A stretch of 5,567 bases of DNA, from NCBI GenBank assembly GCA_002256055.1, contig NKIE01000215.1, forward strand, positions 1 to 5,567, written 5' to 3'. Both the position numbers and the translations under genes were made by a program. How positions within the stretch are numbered: position 1 is the stretch's first letter; each line of letters starts with the position of its first letter. The notes below the pieces were generated by a model. The model did not search any database. It had not been told where the DNA came from and saw nothing but the letters and a program-made list of their open reading frames with translations. This DNA is from Pseudomonas sp. PGPPP3. GTDB lineage: Bacteria > Pseudomonadota > Gammaproteobacteria > Pseudomonadales > Pseudomonadaceae. Of this stretch, positions 1 through 5,567 are shown in pieces.

Positions 1-681
1 AAGGCCCTGCGCCTGCTGCAATCGGCGGCGGTGGTCGGCTACTTCGTGGCCAAGGCCAAAGCCAACAAAGGCCATGGCGGCAACGCCTTCGGCATCATCG
101 AACAACACCTGACGGACGCCCAGCAGCGCCTGCCGCTGGTGTACCCGGTGACCACGGAAAAACTCGCCGCGCCGCTCAGCTATGAAGATGTGATCAGCGA
201 TTTCTACGACACCTGCGCGGTGCAGATCGCCGCCCACCTCGGCGCCGGCCGCGATGTGGCGGTGATCTGCGAAGGCGACCCGTTTTTCTACGGTTCCTAC
301 ATGTACCTGCACGACCGTTTGGCCGGCCAGTACGACGTCGAAGTGGTACCCGGCGTGTGCTCCATGCTCGGCTGCGCCTCGGTGCTCGGCACCCCGCTGG
401 TGTACCGCAACCAATCGCTAAGCGTGCTCTCCGGCGTGCTCCCCGAAGACGAACTCAAGCAGCGCCTGCACAGCGCCGAAGCCGCCGTGATCATGAAGCT
501 CGGGCGCAACTTCGAGAAAGTCCGCCGTGTGTTGCAGGAGCTGGGCATCGACCACCGCGCCCACTACGTCGAACGCGCCACCATGGGCAACCAACGCATC
601 GTGCCGCTGGACGAAGTGGAGCCGATGTCCTCGCCCTACTTCTCAATGATCGTCATTCCCGGCGAGAAATGGCGCGGTTGA
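1..681 (+). CDS. cobI: Precorrin-2 C20-methyltransferase CobI (5'-truncated by window edge)
   Basis: CobI transfers a methyl group from SAM to C-20 of precorrin-2, giving precorrin-3A, in the cytoplasmic aerobic cobalamin pathway. The frame is open from base 1 and gives 226 residues. The GTG at 31 is not the true start, because the preceding codons ([10 protein letters not shown]) already match the family; the missing part should be about 20 residues including the glycine-rich GxGxGDP loop. Visible tetrapyrrole-methylase motifs, numbered from the first codon, are [14 protein letters not shown] (90-103), [10 protein letters not shown] (116-125), MKLGRN (165-170) and [10 protein letters not shown] (189-198). 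The C20 type is supported by the [10 protein letters not shown] and VERATMGNQ motifs and by the CobJ neighbour. The C-terminus is normal (TGA at 679-681). cobJ begins 37 nt later, so the two are probably co-transcribed, matching the cobH-cobI-cobJ order known in Pseudomonas. CbiL, the anaerobic homologue, is the alternative name; the aerobic context favours CobI. Confidence 0.95.
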   Translation, partial: KALRLLQSAAVVGYFVAKAKANKGHGGNAFGIIEQHLTDAQQRLPLVYPVTTEKLAAPLSYEDVISDFYDTCAVQIAAHLGAGRDVAVICEGDPFFYGSYMYLHDRLAGQYDVEVVPGVCSMLGCASVLGTPLVYRNQSLSVLSGVLPEDELKQRLHSAEAAVIMKLGRNFEKVRRVLQELGIDHRAHYVERATMGNQRIVPLDEVEPMSSPYFSMIVIPGEKWRG

Positions 682-718
682 TCCGCCAACCGCGCCCCCG
701 CCCACTATGGAACACCTT

Positions 719-2380
719 ATGACCGCCGCTCCCGCCATCATCATCCTCGGCCCCTCCGCCCTGCCCTGCGCCCGGCGCATCCAGGCGTTGTATCCGCAGG
801 CCGAAATCCACGGTCTGGGCAGCCGAGTGACGGACGTTGAGCGCACCTATGAGGATTTCGGCGATAACCTGCGCGCGCTCTACCGCACCGGCACTCCACT
901 GATTGTGCTGTGCGCCGCCGGCATCGTGATTCGCAGTTTGGCTGCCGTGCTTGGCGAGAAAGACAGCGAACCACCGGTACTGGCCGTAGCCGAAAATGGC
1001 AGCGCCGTGGTGCCGTTGCTTGGCGGCTTAGGCGGGGTCAACCGCATGGCGCGTGAGTTGGCCGCGCACCTAGAGGTCAGCGCAGCGATCACCACCAGCG
1101 GCGAACTGCGTTTTGGCACCTGCCTGCTGGAGCCGCCGGCCGGCTATGTGCTGGCCGATCTGGAGCAAGGCAAAGGCTTTGTCAGCGACCTGCTCGGCGG
1201 CCAGGCCGTGCGTATCGAAGGCGACGCGCCCTGGCTGGCCCAGGCCAAGCTGCCGGTGACTGACGACGCCGCACGGGTGATCCATATCAGCCCCCATAGC
1301 CGCGCGGCCAACGCCGATGAACTGCTGATCCACCCGCAACAAGTGGCCGTCTGGGTTGAGCGCGCCAGTGCCGACTTGTTTAGCGAACTGCAGCAAGCGC
1401 TGCAAACAAGCGGCCTGGCCGTGCAAAGCCTGGCTTGCCTACTCGCCGCACCAGCGTTGATGGCCAACACCGAGCTGCACAGCGCCGCCGCACAACTCAA
1501 CTTGCCGCTGCGCTTTATCGACGACGCCAGCCAACTGCCGCCGCTGCATAGCCAGCACACCAATCTGCGCCTGCTGCTGGCCGCGGCCCCCATCGACGCC
1601 AATCAGCTCGGTCGGCCCCGTGGCCGCCTGACGGTGATTGGCCTCGGCCCCGGTGCCGCCGAATTTATGGTGCCCGCCGCGCGCCAGGCGCTGGACGAAG
1701 CCCAGGACCTGCTCGGCTACGAAACCTATATCAATATGGCCGGCCCGCTGCGCCCGGAGCAGGTGCGCCATTGCACCGATAACCGCGAAGAAATGCAGCG
1801 CGCCCGCAATGCCTTCGAGCTGGCCGCCAGCGGTCGGCGCGTAGTGGTGGTGTCGTCCGGCGACCCCGGCGTTTTCGCCATGGCCGCCGCCGTGCTGGAA
1901 GCCCTGCATGAATCGACCGACGCCGAATGGCAGCGGGTCGACTTACAGGTATTCCCCGGCGTTTCCGCCGCCCTGGCCACCGCCGCCAAAGCCGGCGCGC
2001 CGCTGGGCCACGACTTCTGCCTGATCTCCCTGTCGGACAACCTCAAGCCCTGGGCGATTATCGAAAAACGCCTGGCCCACGCCGCTGCCGCCGACCTGGT
2101 GATGGCCTTCTACAACCCCATCTCCAAAGCCCGCCCCTGGCAGCTCGGCTCGGCGCTGGAAATCCTCCGCCAGCAACGCACGCCAGAAACCCTGGTGGTG
2201 CTCGGCCGCGACATCGGCCGCCCCGGCGAAACCCTGCGCACCCTCACCCTGGGCGAACTCAAGCCAGAGATGGTCGATATGCGTACCCTGGTGATCATCG
2301 GCTCTAGCCAAACCTGCCGCTTTCCGAGGGCTGAGGGTGGGGAGTGGGTGTATACACCGAGGAGCTACCCACAGACGTAG
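719..2380 (+). CDS. cobJ: Precorrin-3B C17-methyltransferase CobJ with CbiG-like N-terminal half
   Basis: CobJ uses SAM to methylate C-17 of precorrin-3B with ring contraction, giving precorrin-4. I chose ATG 719 (553 residues, MTAAPAIIILG) over the in-frame ATG at 707 because GGAA at 709-712 sits at Shine-Dalgarno distance from 719, while 707 has only C-rich sequence before it; 707 would add four residues. Numbering from 719, residues about 43-126 resemble CbiG N-terminal domain (CAAGIVIRSL, ENGSAVVPLLGG, ITTSGE). About 200-275 resembles a worn CbiG C-terminal/CobE domain. The methylase domain starts near 302: VIGLGPG (306-312), SSGDPGVFAMA (379-389), FPGVSAA (412-418), SDNLKPW (439-445), FYNPISKARPW (464-474). 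These are CobJ-type motifs. Length agrees with the long, roughly 560-residue CobJ of Pseudomonas; CobJ proteins without the extension are about half that size. The TAG stop lies inside a repeat-like sequence. The large antisense frames over this gene look like GC-rich shadows. Confidence 0.95.
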   Translation: MTAAPAIIILGPSALPCARRIQALYPQAEIHGLGSRVTDVERTYEDFGDNLRALYRTGTPLIVLCAAGIVIRSLAAVLGEKDSEPPVLAVAENGSAVVPLLGGLGGVNRMARELAAHLEVSAAITTSGELRFGTCLLEPPAGYVLADLEQGKGFVSDLLGGQAVRIEGDAPWLAQAKLPVTDDAARVIHISPHSRAANADELLIHPQQVAVWVERASADLFSELQQALQTSGLAVQSLACLLAAPALMANTELHSAAAQLNLPLRFIDDASQLPPLHSQHTNLRLLLAAAPIDANQLGRPRGRLTVIGLGPGAAEFMVPAARQALDEAQDLLGYETYINMAGPLRPEQVRHCTDNREEMQRARNAFELAASGRRVVVVSSGDPGVFAMAAAVLEALHESTDAEWQRVDLQVFPGVSAALATAAKAGAPLGHDFCLISLSDNLKPWAIIEKRLAHAAAADLVMAFYNPISKARPWQLGSALEILRQQRTPETLVVLGRDIGRPGETLRTLTLGELKPEMVDMRTLVIIGSSQTCRFPRAEGGEWVYTPRSYPQT

Positions 2381-2406
2381 GATGGGTTGAGCCTGCGATA
2401 CCCATT
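2376..2406. repeat. Short REP-like intergenic repeat overlapping the cobJ stop codon
   Basis: The sequence starting CGTAGGATGGGTTGAGC and ending GATACCCATT resembles, from memory, a short palindromic intergenic repeat common in some Pseudomonas lineages (P. stutzeri/mendocina type), whose usual form has a GCGCAGC-type centre. Visible here is an inverted repeat, ATGGGT (2382-2387) against ACCCAT (2400-2405), extendable by one G:T pair, around a 12-base loop that differs from the usual centre. Its left end supplies the TAG stop of cobJ. There is no T-run behind it, so it is not a classic rho-independent terminator, although such repeats can stabilise or end transcripts. The family assignment is recollection, not a search. 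Confidence 0.4.
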
Positions 2407-2472
2407 GCAGACTTCAAGTGATGGGCAGAAAACTGCCAGAAGCAGTCATTTATAGCTTTCACCCAAGATCTA

Positions 2473-2534
2473 GTCCGAATGCGAGCAGAAGTTATTTAGC
2501 TTGGTTTGTCCGAATTCCACCTTTTTTTGTCCGA
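2473..2534. promoter_or_regulatory. Three GTCCGA direct repeats upstream of the DUF1302 gene
   Basis: GTCCGA occurs at 2473-2478, 2508-2513 and 2529-2534. The first two extend to GTCCGAAT; the last two extend to the 9-mer TTTGTCCGA (2505-2513 and 2526-2534), whose starts are 21 bp apart, close to two helical turns. The last copy follows a run of seven T (2522-2528). The repeats lie in an AT-rich leader 78-139 nt before the DUF1302 start, a plausible place for an activator or repressor array. I cannot name the regulator, and no confident -35/-10 pair could be placed around them. Chance recurrence of a 6-mer is possible; the phased 9-mer is the stronger part. Confidence 0.3.
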
Positions 2535-2575
2535 GGCTAATCTCGCCGCAATCAAGCCCTCGCTGTTCTATGTCA

Positions 2576-2600
2576 CCCGGATGAAACATTTTCTACCGGG
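2576..2600. promoter_or_regulatory. Spaced dyad CCCGG/CCGGG in the leader of the DUF1302 gene
   Basis: CCCGG (2576-2580) is mirrored by CCGGG (2596-2600) across 15 bases, with arm starts 20 bp apart. The right arm ends 11 nt before the DUF1302 start codon, so a protein bound here, or a hairpin in the mRNA, could affect initiation. GGG in the right arm is also the only weak Shine-Dalgarno-like element before ATG 2612. The arms are only five bases long, so this is a weak call. Confidence 0.18.
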
Positions 2601-2611
2601 CAGTCATAAAA

Positions 2612-4408
2612 ATGAAAAGAACAGCTGTAAATTTCATATTCTGGGGCGCTCTAATCGCCTCTCACGGGGCCGTTGCAATACAGTTTTCCACGCCCATCGA
2701 GGGGCTCGAGTCATCCCTCGACAGCGTGGTCGAATACTCGGCGATGTACCGCACGGCCAAGGTCGAGCGGGTAGTCCAGGACGGGAAAAACCTGTTCGCA
2801 AACGCCAATGACGGCAGCGAGTACTACAGCCGCGGACTGGTTGCCAACGAGTACAAGATCACTTCCGAACTGAACCTCCGCTATCGGAACTCCGGTGCCA
2901 TCGTGCGCGGCAGTGCCTGGTACGACACCCAGCTGATGGATCGCCCGCCCACTGGTGGTAGCAACCCACTGCACAACACGAACAGCGATCAGCGCTACCC
3001 GTCCGATCTGAGTAATCGTAATGGGCAAGGTTCACGCCTGCTCGATGCGTTCATCTATAGCGGCTACGAGCTCAATGGCCAGCCGCTGAACCTGCGCCTG
3101 GGGCGGCAAGTGATCAACTGGGGCGAGGGCATCTACTACGCCGACGGGCTGAATGTGGTGAACCCGGTAGACGTCGGACGCATCGTACTGCCCAACGCCA
3201 GTCTCAAGGAGGCACTGCTACCGAGCAACATGGTTTCTGTGCAAATAGGGATGAACGACAGCCTCAGCCTGGAGGGCTTCTATGGCCTTGAGTGGAGTGG
3301 TAATCAGGTGATGCCGACCGGTGCCTTCCTCAACAACAATGACATCTTCGGCAAGGGAAGCAACGGACTGATCGTCGATCTGCGCGAGGAGTTGGCTGGG
3401 CTGGGGCTTCCGGCGAGCCTAGTGCCGGGAGTGAATGGTATCGATGGCGTGGTGGCCGGGGCGCGCTACGGCCATGAACAAGATGCTCGCGACGATGGCC
3501 AGTTCGGCCTCGCCATACGCTACATGGCGGAGGCATTAAACAACACCGAGTTCAGCCTCTACTACCTCAACTACCACAGCAAGGTGTCGTTCCTCTCGTT
3601 GCACCCCGGTAGCGCCTACGGTTGCAGTGTGGGCACTGGCGGTCGCTTCGCTGAGTTGTGTGGCCTGGCTTCGGCCCTAGACCCTGCCTTAGTGCCTCTG
3701 GTCGACGGCCTGGTCATGCTTGATGGCAGCAGCTATGACCTTATCTATCCGGAAGACATCCGCCTGTTCGGCTTCACTGCCTCCGGCAATCTTGGCGACA
3801 CCAATCTGGCCATGGAGCTGACCTACCGGCCTAACGCTCCGCTGGAAAGCTCCATGGATTTAGAACTAGAGCGCTTGGTATTCGGCGCCCTGCGCGAGGG
3901 CGGCGCCAGCGGAGCACCAATCGACCTAGGCGAGTTCGGTCAGGTAGGCAGTCGACCCATCGATCTTTACCGACGCGGCGAACTTTTTACCTCATCGATT
4001 TCTGCGATACGCATGTTCGGCCCGGCCCTAGGTCTAGATCAGTTGGTACTTGTCGCCGAGGTGGCCGCCAACCATGTGCCGGGGCGCCTGCAAGATTCGC
4101 CGAACTATGCCTACCTGTCGCCTTTCGCCTGGGGCTACACGCTGAACCTCAGCGGCACCCTGGAGAACGCCTTCGCCGGAATAGACCTGCTACCCGGACT
4201 GACCTTCCGCCAGGACGTGCAAGGCACCTCGCCTGCACTGAACCAAAATTTTGTCCAGGGCCGCAAGTCGTCAACCCTCGAACTGGGCGCGCGCTACGGC
4301 GACAGCCTGAGCGGCAAGCTCAGCTACACAGCCTTCTGGGGCGCTCGCAAGGACAACCCGATGATCGACCGCGACAACCTCGCGCTGAATCTCTCCTATT
4401 CGTTCTGA
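2612..4408 (+). CDS. DUF1302 family outer-membrane protein
   Basis: This 598-residue protein belongs, by motif, to the DUF1302 family: predicted outer-membrane beta-barrels of unknown substrate. Residues 1-22 form a signal peptide (Lys-Arg start, hydrophobic core around 6-18, cleavage after AVA at 20-22), which supports ATG 2612 despite a weak ribosome site. The mature part has many alternating amphipathic strands, the family hallmark LRLGRQVINWGEG (161-173) followed by YYADGLNVVNPVD (175-187), and a C-terminus NLSYSF whose final Phe is the usual signal for Bam-dependent barrel insertion. Its only two cysteines, C338 and C350, may form a disulfide in a loop. Length fits the family. The DUF1329 gene starts 13 nt after its stop, so the two are almost certainly one operon. 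Codon use (ATA, CTA, TTA) is less biased than in the cob genes. A role in passing a hydrophobic compound across the outer membrane is inference; the substrate is unknown. Confidence 0.93.
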   Translation: MKRTAVNFIFWGALIASHGAVAIQFSTPIEGLESSLDSVVEYSAMYRTAKVERVVQDGKNLFANANDGSEYYSRGLVANEYKITSELNLRYRNSGAIVRGSAWYDTQLMDRPPTGGSNPLHNTNSDQRYPSDLSNRNGQGSRLLDAFIYSGYELNGQPLNLRLGRQVINWGEGIYYADGLNVVNPVDVGRIVLPNASLKEALLPSNMVSVQIGMNDSLSLEGFYGLEWSGNQVMPTGAFLNNNDIFGKGSNGLIVDLREELAGLGLPASLVPGVNGIDGVVAGARYGHEQDARDDGQFGLAIRYMAEALNNTEFSLYYLNYHSKVSFLSLHPGSAYGCSVGTGGRFAELCGLASALDPALVPLVDGLVMLDGSSYDLIYPEDIRLFGFTASGNLGDTNLAMELTYRPNAPLESSMDLELERLVFGALREGGASGAPIDLGEFGQVGSRPIDLYRRGELFTSSISAIRMFGPALGLDQLVLVAEVAANHVPGRLQDSPNYAYLSPFAWGYTLNLSGTLENAFAGIDLLPGLTFRQDVQGTSPALNQNFVQGRKSSTLELGARYGDSLSGKLSYTAFWGARKDNPMIDRDNLALNLSYSF

Positions 4409-4421
4409 TTTGGGTATAGCC

Positions 4422-5567
4422 ATGAAACACTTTAAACGTCACCAACTGACCGGCCTCCTGCTGTGCGCCTTTCTACCCTTAGTCAGCCACGGCAAGGTTC
4501 CGCTCGATCAGGCAAAACGCCTGAATGACGAACTGACGCCCTTCGGCGCCATCCGCGCCGGAGATAGCGCCTTAGGCATTCCCGCCTGGACCGGAGGTCT
4601 ACACGCTGCACCGGCCGGTTACGCCGGGCCAGGCAGCTTCGAGATCGATCCGTTTGCCCAGCAAAAACCGATGCTGGTGATCGATGCGGGCAATCAGGGC
4701 GAGTATGTGCAGCACCTGAGCGAAGGCGTAAGAGCGCTGCTGGCCAGTTACCCGAAAAGTTTCCGCCTGCCGATCTATCCCAGCGAGCGCACCTTCGCCG
4801 CCCCGCAAGAGATCTACGACAATACCGCCCGCAATGCCTTAACCGCTGAACTCAATAAAGATGGCAACGGTTTTGCCCACGCCTATGGCGGCATTCCTTT
4901 CCCCATTCCACAGAGTGGTCTGGAGGCGGTCTGGAACCACATTGGCCGCTGGCAGGGTCGGTACTTTCAAGAGTCCTCGACCACCGCCCTGGTGCGCGCC
5001 AATGGCGGCTATTCCACCCTGCGCGAGGAGAACCAGCTGTTGTCCAATTACTACGCTCCGGGCAAGGACGCCAAATCCCTGGACAACATCCTGTTCCACT
5101 ACATCAACCGGATCCTGCCACCCTCGCGAGGGGCGGGGGAGATCGTATTGGTTCACGAAACACTGGACCAGGTTGCCATGCCGCGGATGGCCTGGAACTA
5201 CTTACCCGGCCAGCGCCGAGTACGAAGGGCGCCGACCGTGGCCTATGACAACCCGGTCGACGGTTACCTCAGCGATGATGCTGACATGTTCAACGGTGCA
5301 CCTAATCGTTTCGACTGGCAGCTATTGGGGCGCCAGGCGCTCTACGTGCCTTATAACAACTATCTACTAGGCCAGCCCGGCACGCCGCACGAGACGATCC
5401 TGCATAAAGGCCACATAAACCCAGATCTGGCCCGCTGGGAAATGCACCGCGTGTGGTTGGTCGAGGCAACGCTCAAGACGGGCGAACGGCACGTCTACGC
5501 CAAGCGCCGTTTCTACCTCGACGAGGACAGCTGGAGCATCCTCATGGCCGAGAACTACGACAGCCGA
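4422..5567 (+). CDS. DUF1329 family periplasmic protein (3'-truncated by window edge)
   Basis: The frame is open from ATG 4422 through the last base, giving 382 codons without a stop; family members are usually near 450 residues, so the C-terminal part is missing. Residues 1-24 look like a signal peptide: basic start MKHFKRH, hydrophobic core TGLLLCAFLPLV, probable cleavage after SHG. Cys15 follows LLL, which is not an acceptable lipobox, so a lipoprotein is unlikely. DUF1329 hallmarks are AMPRMAW (252-258), PGQRRVRRAP (262-271) with VAYDNP (273-278), RWEMHRVWLVEA (338-349) and YAKRRFYLDEDSW (359-371). The family is related to the LolA/LolB-like fold, a concave beta-sheet that binds lipid; this is family knowledge, and binding of a lipid here is inference. 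A weak GGG (4412-4414) precedes the start at ribosome-site distance. The tight 13-nt gap to the DUF1302 gene suggests that the barrel and this periplasmic protein work together. Confidence 0.92.
   Translation, partial: MKHFKRHQLTGLLLCAFLPLVSHGKVPLDQAKRLNDELTPFGAIRAGDSALGIPAWTGGLHAAPAGYAGPGSFEIDPFAQQKPMLVIDAGNQGEYVQHLSEGVRALLASYPKSFRLPIYPSERTFAAPQEIYDNTARNALTAELNKDGNGFAHAYGGIPFPIPQSGLEAVWNHIGRWQGRYFQESSTTALVRANGGYSTLREENQLLSNYYAPGKDAKSLDNILFHYINRILPPSRGAGEIVLVHETLDQVAMPRMAWNYLPGQRRVRRAPTVAYDNPVDGYLSDDADMFNGAPNRFDWQLLGRQALYVPYNNYLLGQPGTPHETILHKGHINPDLARWEMHRVWLVEATLKTGERHVYAKRRFYLDEDSWSILMAENYDSR

Noticed and set aside
1144..1909. Long antisense open frames (152 and 156 codons) opposite cobJ
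   Set aside because: Stop codons are rare on the antisense strand of GC-rich genes; the translations are Ala/Arg/Gly/Ser-rich with no family motif.
2347..2358. Perfect 12-bp palindrome GGTGTATACACC near the cobJ end
   Set aside because: It lies in coding sequence for the VYTP stretch near the CobJ C-terminus, so codon content explains it; no matching second site was seen.
2424..2437. Small hairpin GGCAG-AAAA-CTGCC after cobJ as a terminator
   Set aside because: The stem is only 5 bp and no T-run follows it, so it does not meet the pattern of an intrinsic terminator.
2522..2528. Run of seven T as the tail of a rho-independent terminator for the cob genes
   Set aside because: No GC-rich stem lies directly upstream; only a three-base GGT/ACC pairing is possible.
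2381..2611. Cobalamin riboswitch between cobJ and the DUF1302 gene
   Set aside because: No GCCACTG-type B12-box or riboswitch-like core was found, and the downstream genes are not cobalamin genes.
2698..2720. Inverted repeat CGAGGG/CCCTCG in the 5' part of the DUF1302 gene
   Set aside because: Short arms inside coding sequence with no supporting context; such pairs are frequent in GC-rich genes.
2506..2811. Open frame of 101 codons overlapping the start of the DUF1302 gene, with an internal ATG at 2581 reading MKHF like the DUF1329 start
   Set aside because: It runs across the signal peptide of DUF1302 in another frame, has no recognisable domain, and the MKHF likeness covers only about ten bases, so it is taken as chance.
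4861..5370. Open frame of 169 codons on the + strand inside the DUF1329 gene
   Set aside because: It is a shadow: frame 4422-5567 carries clear family motifs without a stop across the same bases.

Overview
The window looks like chromosomal DNA of a Pseudomonas-type gammaproteobacterium. It is GC-rich, CobI and CobJ closely match what I know of Pseudomonas proteins of the aerobic cobalamin pathway, and DUF1302/DUF1329 gene pairs are typical of Pseudomonas and related proteobacteria. All four genes lie on the + strand. The assignment rests on recognising protein motifs, not on a database search.

Positions 1-2380 are the end of an aerobic (CobG/H/I/J-type) corrin-ring gene cluster. cobI (precorrin-2 C20-methyltransferase) enters from the left edge without its extreme N-terminus. 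cobJ (precorrin-3B C17-methyltransferase) follows after a short gap and carries a long CbiG-like N-terminal half. The two enzymes act on the same pathway, two consecutive SAM-dependent C-methylations separated by the CobG step, and are probably co-transcribed.

Positions 2381-2611 (231 nt) hold no convincing gene. A short Pseudomonas-type intergenic repeat overlaps the cobJ stop codon. It is followed by a relatively AT-rich leader with three copies of GTCCGA, two of them within a 9-base direct repeat spaced 21 bp, and then a spaced dyad just before the next gene. I found no B12-box, no tRNA, no clear sigma-70 promoter and no convincing terminator here.

Positions 2612-5567 hold a two-gene unit: a complete DUF1302 protein (signal peptide, outer-membrane beta-barrel type, C-terminal Phe) and, 13 nt later, a DUF1329 protein (signal peptide, LolA/LolB-like family) cut by the right edge. 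They are probably an operon making a cell-envelope pair of unknown substrate. In genomes where I know this pair it often stands near a YCF48/BNR-repeat protein and an RND/MmpL-like exporter, which would lie beyond this window. Codon use differs visibly from the cob genes (ATA and TTA/CTA codons are more frequent), so the intergenic stretch is a boundary between a core biosynthetic block and a more accessory-looking envelope block. The DUF1302/DUF1329 unit is the best candidate here for a poorly described biological system.
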